DNA of 64,000 nucleotides from Doris montereyensis (GCA_037039925.1 JAXRKP010000069.1:50001-114000); one strand, 5' to 3'. Counted from the first letter of the stretch, positions 43,967 through 61,587 are shown. The notes: generated by a model from the letters alone, not told the origin. A program made the numbers and translations.

Positions 43967-44039
43967 GGAAAAATAAGGAAGGTGGACCTCCTCTACCAGA
44001 GTATGGGGCTTGGCATAAGAACTCTTCAAAAGTAGATGG
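43967..44039 (+). CDS. KLC: KLC exon 13, linker before TPR6 (with 1-nt frame break)
   Basis: Acceptor TTTCTTCAG|GGA, donor GATGG|GTAAGT. Read in phase 0 it gives GKIRK and then a stop; with one more A in the A-run at 43,969-43,973 it reads GKNKEGGPPLPEYGAWHKNS and SKVDG, matching the family pattern K-G-K-x-K-D/E-G ... EYG-W-K ... KVD. The exon is 73 nt where its neighbours require 74. Residues about 448-472. Confidence 0.9.
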
Positions 44040-44106
44040 GTAAGTTTTAATTACTATGTCCCATCTTTGTGGCCATGTTAAAAGTGCTACTGATTTGTCT
44101 ACCCTT

Positions 44107-44515
44107 GCGGGAGTTGCTGGTAGGTCCTACTTTTTCCTTTTACTCTTTCACTTCTTCTTCTTTAATGGGGGGGGGATTACATTTTAAGTTGCTTTAGAGA
44201 ACCCTTGAAACGGAGACTCAACGCTTACGGACTCAGATGGCTTGGGGCCACTTGTGGGTCCTTGCAGCTTAACCCGTCCGTCGGCTCCACTGTTACATTG
44301 GGCAACAAGGGAGCCACCCTTTCAATGCCGAGGCTTGCTTAACTCCCTCGCGGGAGCAGGTTAACTCTTGGTCATTGACGGTATTTTGGGAAACTCCGCC
44401 ATTTTTGGGCTGAGCTCTCTTTCACTCATCTTTCTTCTTAATTTTTCCTCTGAAAATGCCATAAGATCACTGTATATGATGGATTGGGTAAATTTCAATT
44501 AAACAAATGTCTTTC
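44107..44515 (+). repeat. ~120-bp repeat, copy 8, split by a GC-richer insert
   Basis: The left part (GTTGCTGGTAGGTCCTACTT) and right part (AAGATCACTGTATATGATGG, GGTAAATTTCAATTAAACAA) are separated by about 240 bp (roughly 44,167-44,410) of higher G+C, unlike the surrounding intron. A further partial copy may lie at 44,551-44,640 (GGTGGGTCCTTCTTC), and 34,165-34,230 holds another 3' half. Confidence 0.7.
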
Positions 44516-44741
44516 TGTGCTCCTACTTCTTCTGAATGTAATTGACCTGTTCTTTCGGTGGGTCCTTCTTCTTTTGTCTATTTCTTTTTAGTCTTTCATC
44601 TTACTATTTACTTTTATCACATGCAGTGATCACCAATATAGTTTAAGGGAAAATTTTCAGTAAAAACAGATTTTCTCTTTGTATTCACGTCTCATCTTCT
44701 CAGTGGTCCTATAGATATATGAATACTGTTCATGAATGTAG

Positions 44742-47670
<2,929 letters not shown>

Positions 47671-47817
47671 GCCTTGAGTTCTGGAGGAAAGGTTGGCAAA
47701 TTGACTCCTGACTTGGCAGGCTCAGAGCAGAGCCTTCACACCAGAGGCCGTGGCGCCTCTCGGCGCAACAATGATGTTGACGATGGCAGTGGCAGCGCCC
47801 ACTGGCAGGGCGACGGG
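47671..47817 (+). CDS. KLC: KLC exon 15 (probable), C-terminal tail
   Basis: A 49-codon open stretch between a good acceptor (ACTCCCTTAG|GCC) and a strong donor (GACGGG|GTGAGT), in phase with exon 14. It encodes ALSSGGKVGKLTPDLAGSEQ, then SLHTRGRGASRRNNDVDDGS and GSAHWQGDG. It is much richer in G+C than the surrounding intron. I do not recognise the sequence, but a low-complexity Gly/Ser/Arg tail after TPR6 is normal for KLC and this part is poorly conserved and often alternatively spliced. Membership rests on frame, phase and splice sites. Residues about 509-557. Confidence 0.72.
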
Positions 47818-48790
47818 GTGAGTATGAGCTCTGGCTCTGTGTGCTGACAAATTTGCTTTTTGGAGCGCGGCTGAAATAATAGCAGGTCCACAAGCTCCGT
47901 TTCATGTTAGTTGCCTCCAACTCTATCAACTCTCTCGTCTTTCTAGTATACTTGACCAGCCCATGCACTATCCATCAGCAATCTAGTCTTCTGTTACCAA
48001 TAGCCGCGCTGATTCCTATTGACCAAATTATGGCCCATGGTAGAGGCTATGAGAATGAGAAGAGATCGACCTTTGCTTGGCCGAAATGTATGTAATCACC
48101 AAATTTTTGTTTTGTGGCTAAGACCCCTGATTTGTTACCAGGGTGATAATAACAACCGTGTCTGGTTTTTTAAAGCCAGGTGATTTTTTGTTTTGGATTT
48201 TGTGGTATGATAAAAACTTGTACCCACAAGTCTTCTGAAAGAGTTGCCATTAACAGGGTGAATGCATAACCTTATTAGCAGAAAAAGTATTACACTCATA
48301 AATTCACCGCACACATCATGTAGATTTTTTCTTAACACTTTTAATAATACACTCTAGCTACTTGTAACAGTAACTGACAAAACAACAACAACACACATTA
48401 GTGTGTGTGTGGCATATATGCACATCTCCCTTACCTGGCTTTTCCAATTTAATATTTACCTTGAAAACACTAAAACTGCTTTTTGCTGTTTTCTCATTGT
48501 TGTGTGCTTTGCATGTTGGCTTGTCTGATATCCAGTAATATTTTTGATGAGAACAGGAGATCTGAGATGCAAGACAGCATTTTTTTTATCAATGATCCTC
48601 AAGGCGTCTTTACTAGTAATTTGTTTATTTGGGGTTCGTATGTTGTCTTTATCCTAGCCATGCAGTTAGGTTTACAACATGGGAGATTTGAGCAGAAAGC
48701 AAATGGAGCTTGTGGATCCCCCGGTTATAGCAGTCTCTGTATCCTTCTCTTTCTAAATCCTGTCTGTCTCTGCTTGTCTGTCACATCTCT

Positions 48791-49140
<350 letters not shown>

Positions 49141-49658
49141 CTCCTCTCTCTCTTCCTCTCTCTCTTTCACTCTCTGCCCCCCCTCCCATCCCCTCTCCCT
49201 CTCCTTCTCTCTTTCCATCTTTCTTTTTTTATATGTGTATGTGTATATATTCTTTTTGAACCCTTGTGCATTCCTGAAGTCAACCTACGGCTACCAAAAG
49301 AATCCAATAATGTTCAGGACAGAAAAGGTTACCGGTAACAACTTCGTAGACAGGGACTTTCCTTCCCACCGTTAATGCTTTTCTGTATTAACCTGATTTG
49401 TTGTATATGTTGTTTTCCTTTTTGTATATGATGACATTTAGTGTTCATAACAAATGTAAATATTTAACACCTGTTGTCAATATAACCATGCACACAGTTG
49501 CATCCTTACCTACAATATTCAACGTATTAAAGTCCTACCTCTTTGAGTCCAGTAGAAGTAATACAGAGTAGACTTCTAATAATAAGGATTATTTGCCGAG
49601 TGTGGTGTTTATCACTTAGCTCTGACTGCACAGCTTCCATTTCTAATGTCCCCCACAG

Positions 49659-49708
49659 TTACCCAGGGTAAAGTTCAAAGGGTCAAGAAGTGATTCAGAG
49701 AAGGATAC
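49659..49708 (+). CDS. KLC: KLC exon 16 (candidate), tail VKFKGSRSDSEKD
   Basis: Acceptor GTCCCCCACAG|TTACCC, donor GATAC|GTGTAG. Phase 0 to 2, reading LPRVKFKGSRSDSEKD plus two bases. Exon 17 needs exactly a phase-2 predecessor, and no other exon found supplies one, which is the main support. The donor is weak; a stronger donor 20 nt later (AAATAT|GTGAGG) would end in phase 0 and throw exon 17 out of its conserved frame, so if used it would make a different tail. Residues about 558-574. Confidence 0.6.
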
Positions 49709-50212
49709 GTGTAGTAAATATGTGAGGACTTATTTCTTCGCGCATGAGCATTGGTTTGCAAATACGTTACATTCTAGATTGACTCTAAGAATGTTCAGCT
49801 TGTTGCATCGCACCACCATCCTGCTAACTATCCGTCTTGCGACTAATTCACCAAATAACATTTGCAACCAAACAGTAAAATGTTCATTCTAACAATGTCT
49901 GTCTGATTTGACCTGTATGTTAGAAAATGAGAAGGGGGTACTTATTCTAAGTGAGATCTGTCGGTAGAGTAGATACTTATGATAATCGTCATGTGATGTG
50001 GGTTTTTTTTTATGATGCAGGGTCTTATTTTTGTTTTTTCTTCGTATAGAGACATTCATCGTTATGCTGACCTTTATGTTTATTTTCAAAGACAAAACAT
50101 TTCCCTTTGAAGGTTTGATAAGTTTTTTTAACATTGGATTCATTGTTTCTGATACTTAACGATCAAATGTGAGTTAAGCCTGTCAGAAATTAAGAGATTG
50201 AAATGTAAAGTT

Positions 50213-50322
50213 AGAAACATTATTATTTTATAGCACAGTAGAATAGGAGACAGTTTATGACTCATCGAGAAACATTATTATTTTATAGCACAGTAGAATA
50301 GGAGACAGTTTATGACTCATCG
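50213..50322. repeat. 55-bp tandem duplication
   Basis: AGAAACATTATTATTTTATA ... TTTATGACTCATCG occurs twice without visible difference (starts 50,213 and 50,268), implying a recent event or an assembly artefact. Confidence 0.95.
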
Positions 50323-51698
50323 GTAGAAATTAGATTAAATGCTCTGGTTATAATTACAAATAGACTGAATATCACTATATTCGTTTACTAGAGACTATTC
50401 CTGTAGATTCTGAAACAAAGTGTGAAGTTGCTGCCTATGACCATCCTTTCATTTATAAGATTAAGAAGATTTGTCTTCCAAACCACACAGAAGGCAAGAA
50501 CAGTCAATTATTTAACCAGCTTTTAAGTAAAAGAAAAACACAGGCTTTGCCTTTTGAGATTACATGAGACATTTGTTGGAATTCATTGACATTGCATTTA
50601 GATTTCCGTCATTCAGACAATTTCCAAAGTTTCTGGTTGTCCCTTCATCTTCATACTCGGTTCTTTCCTATCTGTATCTCTGAAGGATTTCCACCTCACT
50701 TATATTCAATGCCTCCTGCTTCAGCAATTTCCTGTCAACATCTCATGATTTATCCGTTTAAAAGTGCTTTCCTTTGCTTGGGGACTTCCCTACATTATTT
50801 CTTGATTATAAAGTGTTGTTCTTATACTTCTCTTTAAAATTCCAAATTCTGCATTTTGTACTCGATTTATTTCCTGAATATGTTTTCTGTCTTTCATCGT
50901 TATTTTCTTTGTTGGTGCTTCTACAAACTTTTGATTTTTTTTTTTTTTTAAACTGCAACATTGTCGCTTTATAGATTAAGTTCCCTGCTCAATATTGAAA
51001 GCTTTAAAATCTGGTCTCTTTTCCAACAGAATCCTTTTTAGTTTTGCAGGGGCTTATACTTATGATATGGGTTACGGCACCTTTAGACATTGTGTAATAT
51101 GTTTTTGTCTAACCTTACACCCTGTTATAATAATTATTGTTCATGTTTTTGGTTCGAGAATTGACAGAGGGCTTGAAGGTGTGTCCTAATGGATTGCTAA
51201 ATTCAGCTATTTATTGGAAAATAGTATACTGTAACCTGTGTGAAATCTTATCAGCTCGATTTCAAACTTTGTATTGAAAAAAAAGAAAAGAAATGTGGAG
51301 ACTGAAATCTTAATGATATCCCCAAGTATATGTAAATATTTTTCTTTGTAAGTCAAAAACTCAATGTCAAGGTTTTACTTAAAAGTCTAATCATTAAGAA
51401 GATCTATGGTTGATCAATCATATTTTAACCAGCATGGATAATTCTGAGCCCAAAATACAGACAGTGTGTTTACTATGGGGGAGGGGGGGGCATATTCTGG
51501 GTTTTTGTTGTTACTGTTTTTGTTGGCTAGTACATGTATATATGTATATGTAAGCGCTCTATACATCTAGCTTCTTGCTTTTTTATATTTACGGCAAGGA
51601 AAAAAAACACTATATATACATAATCCAAGAATAATCCCCAACCTTTACAAAAAAAAGATAAACGGAAGAAAGAATTCAATGAAAACTGTAAGGACAGT

Positions 51699-52053
51699 CA
51701 CAAAAAAGACAAATCAAAGAACACAATGGAAACACTAAAAGGACACGCAAAAAGAAATACACCAAAAAAGGAAGAACATGATAAAAACACTAAAAGGACA
51801 CTCACACACAAAATATAACCAAAATGAACAAAAATAATTAAGCACTCAAGGACCTCCACTAAATGATAACCAAATAGGAAAAACACTATGAAAACACTAA
51901 AGGGACCTTTACAAAAAAATAACCAAAATGAAAGAACACTATTAAAACACTAAAGGGATCTTCACAAAAAAGATAACCAAAATGAAAGAACACAATTAAA
52001 ACACTGCCAGGACACTCAAAACAAACAAAAAGAGAAAACAATTAAAACACTCA
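51699..52053. repeat. ~55-bp A-rich minisatellite, about 6-7 units
   Basis: Units of 50-58 bp share AAAACACTAAAGGGAC, then a short CAAAAAA run, then ATAACCAAAATGAAAGAACA. The units are diverged at the left and more alike at the right. Lies in KLC intron 16. Confidence 0.88.
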
Positions 52054-54698
52054 TTTCTAAAGGTTATCGAAGAAAAGCATTGCAATAAGGCTGTGTGTTG
52101 TTTGCAGTTTTTCATCCCATCTTGGCAACAAGTTTTTACACTGGCTACTCTGACTAGTTTACTCTTATTAGAAGACATGAACGTTGTCCAGTTTTCTTTA
52201 TCGACCATGGGCCGTGTAATATTCACTTTGACATGCGATGAATCATTCCTGGACTGCCTATGTCCCATGGCGGAGATGGTTCCCATGACTTTTTTGCGTG
52301 TGATGTGAATCACGGATGGATAAAGTCTTTCATAGCAAAGGTCATTCTTATGATAATTTGGCATGTGATTTAAATCGCTTAAAGACAGCATGTTGTATAG
52401 TATGAATCTTTCTTCTGACACTCGGCATGTGACATGGATTGTTCTGGGTCCGCTTCTCTTATGGCAGAGATAGATTATGTCACACTTCAGCACAGGATGG
52501 ATGTCTCCCTCTCTTGTGTCAGAAGTGACAGTATTGTGACATCGATTGTCGAAAATGAATTTAGTTGTTTACCTGATTGAGCTCAGGAATACTTGTTCTT
52601 TTGTTGTGTTAAAAATATTCTCTTGTGAAAGACAGCAATTCTGTTTAAATTTCATTTGCATTTCTACCTAAGAATAACGCTTGGAGATTTGGGAGGGGGA
52701 TACTTTTTGCATAGGATAGAGCACATGTTCACAAGATGATTCTAAAATTTTCAAAAGATAAAGAATATTGTCTTACAAAATGACTCCATTACTGGGTCAT
52801 GAGGCATGTCTTTTTTTCAGAGCTTTCAAAATAGTTTGGACCTTTCCCACATAGTTTGCAATGAAGCATGATAGATTTTTGACTACCATGTTTTGAAGTG
52901 GGATCATAACCCTACGATAGTTATCTTCAGGACCATGGACTGTAGACATAGTTAAAACTCAGCATTAAGTGCGCTTCTTAGCATTTAGTGAGCATATATA
53001 TTATAACACTCTAATTCCTATTCATTGATAAGTGTCATAAGATAATTATGCCTCTGGCCCCTGAACGTTGTCTTAAGTTTTCTGCTACCTTTTCTCTACA
53101 TAGTATTCTACTGCATGGCTTTAGTATCCCTTCACATGAAGGGATTAACATCCTTCACTCTTTAATAAATTGCGTGTTTGGCTATACTTTATACCTGAAA
53201 GGATTGAAGGAGGGGTTAAACCTTACACAAATTTAGAAATGACATAAAAAGTCAATGACATTCCCTAGCACTGCTTCTTCATTTTAGTGCACAATAGATG
53301 ACCTTGCCTTCCTTATGCAATACAAGTGATACTTTAGCTGATTACATAAAGGACTTTCATGCCTGTCACATGACACCAGTGATGGTATCAATGCTCCCAC
53401 ATGTATCAGTTGATGGTTTTAATGCAATCTGAGAAATGGCTTGCAAATCTTTTCAGGCAAAATTGTGGATGCCTCATGACACAAATATTGCTTCAATGAC
53501 AATCATATATACAAAATCTTAAGATGCTTCGTTTGAAAGACTCAATAGCTTTGAAAGCTTATCACTCGAGGGATGCTTGGGATAGCATTGCATAAAATAT
53601 GTGATGCCTAGGGAAATGACGTTTTGGTTGGCTTTGACATTAATACACGTTTCAATTGTCTTTTTTGATGTGTTACAGAACAGATTAACCAGATTAACAA
53701 CTAGAACATAATATTACATGCTTTTGACACGTTCTGTTACGTTCTGATTCCTTTATGTCCTTTATTTGATTGTGACCTGGGTTATTTATGACATTTCGAA
53801 ACACAACAGACTTTGTAATTTGTGTTTGATGGCCAAAAAATTTTTTTTTAACTTCGTAGGTTAGTTTCCCTTCAGGTCTCTGTCACATCAGGTTATGGTT
53901 AATTGTTATTTCTAATTGTTTGTAGTTGATGATGACCTCAAGGATGACATGACACAATGCATGCTTTGTTGTTTTTTTTGGTCATAGACAAGAATATGAT
54001 AAGAACGACTCTGTAAATCATAATCATGATAATAGTTGGATTGTTAGCATTGACATTCCTCAGATTAATAAATGTATAATTTTCCGCATGGCATTGAGCA
54101 TGTCTTCTGTGCCTTGATTTCATCAGATTTGTTTGTGGATTGCAAGGGCTGGCCACTTTCTCTTTTTTTTTAAATAATCCCCATTTCGTTCCTGTTCTCA
54201 TTTTAATTTTTTTATTATTTTCTTTCTTTCACACACTTTTCATTTTCATCTATTCATTATTAACTTCGTTAGGCATCATCCTTTTATGTGTAATATTTTA
54301 CCATATCATGTTATGATCTGCCCCTTTAACTACATCCTTTCCCACCCCCATAAGATCCTGATTTATTTTATAAATGTTCATCGTAATTTATATCTTGGTT
54401 AATTTTTATTTTCTGAGACTAAATGAACAACTGATTGGCTGCTGATTGGCTGTATGTACTATGTAACATGGTTGATTGCGCTACCTGTGGACAAGGAGCT
54501 TATTTTATCATGTCAACATCTGCCCGTGGCCCGTCTCTATTTAGTCCCATCACATTGCCTTTTTATGTATCATCATGTCTCTCATCATTATCGTCCTCAT
54601 CATCCCAATCCTTCTTCATGACCTTCCCAAACCATGTCCTGGCCCCACTCTCCCTCCCCCCCTCTTCAATCCTGGTGATTGACCAATCAGAGCGGTAG

Positions 54699-54809
54699 GA
54701 TGCGACGGAGCGGCTCCTTCACCAAGCTGAGAGCCTCGTTGAAGCGAAGCAGTGCCAAGTTGGTGCAGAAGCTGAAAGGAAAGGGCACCGAAGGGGATCC
54801 ATCTGGGAG
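54699..54809 (+). CDS. KLC: KLC exon 17, basic tail (RRSGSFTKLRASLKRSSAKL)
   Basis: Phase 2 to 2, borders GAGCGGTAG|GATGCG and TGGGAG|GTAGGC. It encodes MRRSGSFTKLRASLKRSS, then AKLVQKLKG and KGTEGDPSG. The RRSGSF-TKLR pattern with a second basic, serine-rich helix is the C-terminal signature of several invertebrate and some vertebrate KLCs; it offers many basophilic phosphorylation contexts (RRxS) and an amphipathic helix that may contact membranes or cargo. Residues about 574-611. Confidence 0.88.
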
Positions 54810-56793
54810 GTAGGCAGCCCTCTCTCCATTCTTTGAGGGGATGAGATGCAGCACATGCTGTCGACAGACAACCAAAGGCCTCAACCTTTGCTTTGACGGG
54901 CTGGACGGGGGTAGGGAAGTGGCCTACTGAAAGGGAGATATTACTTTTGTAAAGTAAAAGTTTAAAGTAAAAGTAAATGTTATGTAAATTTAGCTACGCG
55001 TAATTCATCAAGAGTGTTATTAAAGTTAAGGATTTTGAAAATTGCCTTTGAAAACAACAGATGGACTTGAAGAATTGAAAAAGTTCATGAACTATGGTCA
55101 TCATGGATAGCTTAATAGGATGACTATTCAAACTTGAATGATGGAGAAAAGGGGCCTGTGACAATGAGCAGAGTGGAGAATATCACTGAAAGAAGAAAAA
55201 CGTGTCAATGAGAACATCATTTTAAAATGGATTGTATATCATGGATCCACAATCCTGAACTTACTGTTGTTGACCCATGACCTCTTGAAATCAGTCCCTG
55301 TTGTCGTTAGTTGAGAAAATTAATAGGGTGGTGCTGTAGTTGGGATTTGTTCGAGGTTGCTGTTCCATAGCAAAAAAAAAAGAATGTTTATACGGTGTGT
55401 GACTTAGTTACTAACACCAAGCATGCTCAGTTTTTTATCTCATCTTACCTCCTTTAGCCTCAATTGGCAAGTTCGAGGTTATTACTCCAATGAAAGGTTT
55501 GTCTAACTTTCTATGGGCGGTATAGTCTTAGAACGATCTCTAGTTTGAATCAGCTCTGACATCCATTTCCTTTACATTGAAGTTAAGAGGTTATCGGTAA
55601 CAATACTTGACTACTGACAATTGTTTTCTTTATTTACTTTTCATACCACCCTACCAAGCTTTTGCTTGTCGTAGAATCTCTTCTAGGGTTTATATGGCAC
55701 TAAAATTTGAAATTTTAAAAATTGTGCTCAGATGACTCGCTTTCCCCTCGGGCTCTTGTAAACTACCTGATTGCTCTTTATCAGCTTTGATTGATCAAAC
55801 GAAAGATCATTAAACTACCAAAATGTATGTAGTTACACATTTATTAAATACAAATTTTATTTCTCATTAAATCTTAAAATCAGTAAAACTGTTCATGGTA
55901 TCAGATCAAATTGAGATCTCAAATTAATTCATGATTCAAAATGATCATACTCACAATAATAAAAGTATATAAGATCAATGAGGGCAATCATGTCTCTCTT
56001 CATGTCAGGCAATGTATGCACACACAAAAATTTTTAACAAAAAGATAAAAAGACAAAGAGATGATGTATTGATGTCTTACCTTTCAAAGACATGAATCTG
56101 TAATTAACGCTTGCATTCCCTTTGTATTGATATTCGAGGAATTGAAAGAAATATTTTTATTAGATCCACAGATAATATAATATATTGAGATGAGGGCATA
56201 GAGGTGTAACAAAAATCTATTGGAAATGTCAGAGCTTTCTCAAAGTGCCTGTGCACTGTTTTAAACTTTCCCAAGGCAAACGTTACATTTAGTGTTCAGT
56301 GGTTAATCCATTCTTGGTAATCTCAACTCTCCCCACAATTCATAATGCGTTTAATGCCGCAAGATTCAAGCTAGAGATCTTCAAAGTGCTGCCCAATCAT
56401 TTTCTCAAACCTGTTGCCCTCTGCTACCCTTTTCCGCCTATCCAGCTTGCTTTTGACACCTCTATAATTAGAATCATTACATACTCTTGTATCTAGCCAC
56501 AGCCCTACTCCTACCCTCCTCATGCTTCTTGTTCAACAGCTTTTCTCTCAGTTCTTCTATCTATCCACTCCATCCTCTCCTCCTATCCATTTTATCTTTG
56601 TTCATTCGGCACTTGGTCCCTGTGTTTCTTCCCATTTCCACACACCATGTATCCTATTCACATATAATATTCAATAGAAAGGGAGAAGAAGAAAAAAAAA
56701 CAAAGGAAAGTAAGTAGTCTTAGGTACTGATTGTATATTCTCTCACATCCCGTCCCTCTTTGCATCTATGTTGCATCCTATCTGTTCTGGCAG

Positions 56794-56814
56794 AAATTGG
56801 ATTCCAATGGAAAG
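56794..56814 (+). CDS. KLC: Possible KLC microexon (21 nt)
   Basis: A 21-nt segment lies between a pyrimidine-rich acceptor (CTGTTCTGGCAG|AAATTG) and a fair donor (GGAAAG|GTCAGT). Its length is a multiple of three, so insertion between exons 17 and 18 keeps frame and would add RNWIPME in place of a direct junction. Only splice-site appearance supports it; it may be chance. Confidence 0.22.
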
Positions 56815-57013
56815 GTCAGTAGTCAAGCACCTAATAGAGCTACCCACCTTTTTTCTTCTCGCCATTCTCATCATTGTTTTGTTCTCGTCTCAATCTTCTG
56901 TACTCGCATATACCTCCCCTTGTCTTTTCGTCCTAGGGTAATTTTTGTGTGTGTTCCTGTGGTTTTGTGTGTGTTTGGGGGGGTTGCTTTGTCATCGGGG
57001 GGGGGGGGTTGTC

Positions 57014-57251
<238 letters not shown>

Positions 57252-58890
57252 CCTCTATGTGTATTAGTCTCTGTCTTCCCCCCTCCTCCTCACCTTGACT
57301 GAAACTTTATTCCCTTACTTTACCATATTACGCAATAAAGTTCAGCCTTTGAACCTGACCGTAGTTGTATATCTCACTCTGTGTGATTGTATGATTAATC
57401 CTTGTAATAATGGTTTACAATACATTTATGATATCCTTCCCCTTTGTCTCTTACTCTTTGAATTTAAAGCACCACACATTATTATTGTCGTGATCTGGGT
57501 TTGGTTGATTTGCCGCTTATTTCTCATCACGCTTTCTTGAGTTTTGTTGTTGCCCAGAATGGCCACCCCCCCATCTCCTTTCTTCTGTTATATTTGATTC
57601 GTTTTGTTTTTGTTTTTTGCTTGTTTGTTTATTTTGCTTTTTAAGATAAGTGTAAGTGTGTGTGAGTATGTGAGCGTGCTTGTGTAAATCTTGTCTCCTT
57701 TAATTGTGCTTTTTTTCTAGTGTTTTCGCATGTGAATACTGTAGCTTTGCTTTGCTACTATGTTGACTGGTGGCATATTTGGTTTGTTTATAAGAATGGT
57801 TGTGTTTTTTTTGGTGCTTATTACAAGCCTGCATCACAAGACTGTTTGTCAGTAAGGAACTGTAAGTCAGGGCGATATGGAATATGATGCGTTTTTAAAG
57901 TGTCCCTGTTTAAACTTTCAGTTTCCCTAGGGGAAAAGGGTTTGTGGGTTGTTGTTGTTGTTGTTTTCTGGGGAGTTGGGGTTGTGTTTATGGCGAGGGT
58001 TTGGTTTTTTTTTAGTTTGCCTTTTGTTGTTTTGTTGTTGTCAGGTTTTTTTTGGATTGGGTTATCATTTATATTTTGTTGTAAATATTTTTAACTCCTT
58101 TATCTTATGGCTTGGTAATGTTCCAGTAGACCTTTTCTTTTATTAAAAAAGATATGATCAACCAGCAAAAATTTCTTTCACGTTATTAAGCCTCTGATAA
58201 TTATAATGTAAGGAACGCAAGGCATTTTTATTTCTTTGCTTTTATTTGTAAACTTTGAGAGAAGAATCTCTGGGAGTGCCTTAAATGTCTGTGAATGACA
58301 CATGCTTATGAAAGGAAGCGACGCAGCATCGACCTCCTGTTTTCCTTACCCTTAACACCTGTCCTAAGACCAACCTTTCCTCTACATGAAGTGTGTGTTA
58401 AGATAAGACTGAAAATCGAATGATGTCAACACTGATCTTCAAACTTAATTTCCGTTTAATGACTTGTGCTTTTACATTTTCTTGTGTTCTTGCCACTGAA
58501 AACGAAATGTCTTATCTTTACAAATGTCATGCTTTGTAATGTCCTTGTGTAGGGTCTTTCAGAGCATGCCTTACAGTATGCTTATTTCTCCACAAACTTG
58601 ACAATCTGATAGTAAGAACTATATCCCACTTTCCTCTGCTACTTCTAATAGAAGTTCTATTGAAACATCTTTGTCTAGCTACCTTTATGTTAGCTTATTA
58701 TGCTTTTTAAGTTTGTTCGTGTAATTTCTTTCTATTTCCGTCGCTGATAACGGGACAGTGGAACTCTTATAATGTCATTTAGTCTTAGAGATAGTGTCTC
58801 GTCATAATAGTTGAATGTGTTTTGCCTAGTGAGTTGAGCTTGGAGTCAGTTTCACACCAAACAAAATATCCTATCAATCGTTCTGTTTGT

Positions 58891-59337
<447 letters not shown>

Positions 59338-60726
59338 GATGCACTTGCTCATACACATAAACATATTACATACATACATAATATCATGTCTAGCTGATGT
59401 AAGGCTTGACATATTTTGTAGCCCATATACATTACCTAAGAGTGTGCTATAGTTCATGAAATTAAAATTTAATAGCTATGGTATGCTCTCATAAAGAGAT
59501 GATATAACCAATATAATACCAAACTGATCATGTTTTGAAACCAATCGCAAACATTCTGGCAGTTAGCAGGTTACTGATACTGGCATTGAATTTGCCATTA
59601 CTGCTGTGTCATTGTGACACTTTCACTGTTTCTTTTTATTATTATAATTACCTGGTGCAGTTCATATTGACAATCATTTTATAGGCCCATCAATCAGTTA
59701 AAAAAAAGACTTTATAAGAGACAAAATTATTTTTGGAATATTTTTTTTAAAAGCAGTGAATGAAAAGCATGACTTACATTTACATTTTGATGTTACGCAA
59801 GAATTCAAGAACATGGAGTTCTAAAGTTTATCAAAATTTTGTAATTTCCCTTTTGTTTGCAAATGTCATCAAACATATTTCACTTAATTTTTTCAACTTT
59901 CTCAAATTTAAAAAAAAATCGATTTTCAATAGTGACTTTTTCTCTAGGCTTAATTTATGTTGTATGCGTGTCTATATATGTATCCATTACAGAAACTTAA
60001 TTACTCTAACCTTTAACACAAACTTATTGATGTATTTTATATTGTAGAAAAGTCTAGCTTTGTACAGTAATCCAGGCTGCATGAACAGCTGAACTAAATA
60101 AAAATGAGAATATGTTGTTATAATAATACAAACTAATCCTATGCTTTGATTATTCTCTCTTTTTAACTCACAACTTTATATTTTTAACAATCACACAGGC
60201 TTGGCAAAATCAGTGTTGTATTCATAAGTCTGTGCGACATGGACTTACATTTTCGTAGAATTTTTTTTTATTCATTCTTCACCAATGAACATGAAATCAC
60301 GCATGATTTATACAAATATTGGTAAAAAATTCTAAACTCAAATATACCATGCCTGCTTTAGGGCGGAACCAAACTATCATTCACTGGAACAACTTTGTGA
60401 GGAACACAAGTACAAATATACATAATATATAATATATGCATTGTTTAAGATTATTGTCTCTGTGTTTGTCATCTTGTAATCAATCCTAATAATGTGATAG
60501 CACTGTAACAAAAAATGGATTGGATGTCATAGGTTTAAATAATTCAATGCAATACGGATTGGATATCTCTAAGGGTTCGGTTCCTTTGAAAATCAGTTCA
60601 TAGTGTGTGACATTGGACACAGAGTTTTGCCAATTGCCCTGACACCTTCATGACAAACTGTTAGACACCCAAGTGTCAATGAAATCTATCAGAGATTGAT
60701 GCAACCTGTGTACTTCTAAAGGTGGG

Positions 60727-60772
60727 CACACACACACACAGACACACACACTCTCTCTGGCTCTCTCTCTCT

Positions 60773-60867
<95 letters not shown>

Positions 60868-60902
60868 ACTCTCTCTCACTCTCACTCTCACTCTCACACA
60901 TA
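60727..60902. repeat. Compound (CA)-(CT)-(CACT)-(CA) microsatellite
   Basis: Short CA runs flank about 85 bp of CT plus CACTCT units; in KLC intron 17. Confidence 0.95.
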
Positions 60903-61587
60903 CACAGACACACACAAACATTTACAAACAGGTATTTGTTCACAGACATAAGTTGCATTATGAACGTTTACGACATAAGACACAAACCATTTCATAGGGA
61001 AATATTGAAGCCTAATAATGAAAGATTAATGTTTCATTTGGACTGAGTAACTTTGAGAAATGTAATTGGTAGTCCATCTGGCATGTGTATTTATCCTAGG
61101 TATGAATCTATGATCTAGTTCTCCTCCTTGTCTTCGACACTATCTGGATGGAAATAATACTGTATTATCGTTTCCTTATAACTAAATCCATTTAGTATAC
61201 CATACTCACTTCTTACAAAGGAAGACTTTCTTAGCTTAACATGAAAGTTTAAAAATTGGCTTTGCACTCTTTGAACTTCATTAATAACAGCTTTTTTGCA
61301 TTGACATAATGTCAAGGAAGTGATATTGTTAATCAACGTAGGACATGAACACTTTGTTAGCTATTATTAGAAATTAATTTATGTCCTTTGACCAAAAAGC
61401 CACCTTCCTATATCGCGCTTCATGCAAAGCATCATAGACATAATAGTAATATACTCATGGTAGTAAAGCTATACATCTAGTTAAAGCATTTATTCAATGT
61501 ATGCATTTATCAATATATCACACATCCACCTGATTATCAGGCCTATCACTTGGCAGATTTGCCATTCATTTTAATTTGGGTTTTTTA

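Larger units (their letters stand above)
49709..54698 (+). other. KLC: KLC intron 16
   Basis: 5.0 kb holding the 55-bp duplication and the A-rich minisatellite; otherwise AT-rich and unassigned. Confidence 0.6.

Noticed and set aside
48660..48722. Additional KLC tail exon (LQHGRFEQKANGACGS)
   Set aside because: The acceptor CCATGCAG is possible, but the donor is poor and the phase does not help join exons 15 to 17.
52093..52493. Open frames on both strands near 52.1-52.5 kb, including a 165-residue minus-strand frame
   Set aside because: No recognised domain, no splice context, and overlapping frames on both strands suggest chance in a stretch poor in stop codons.
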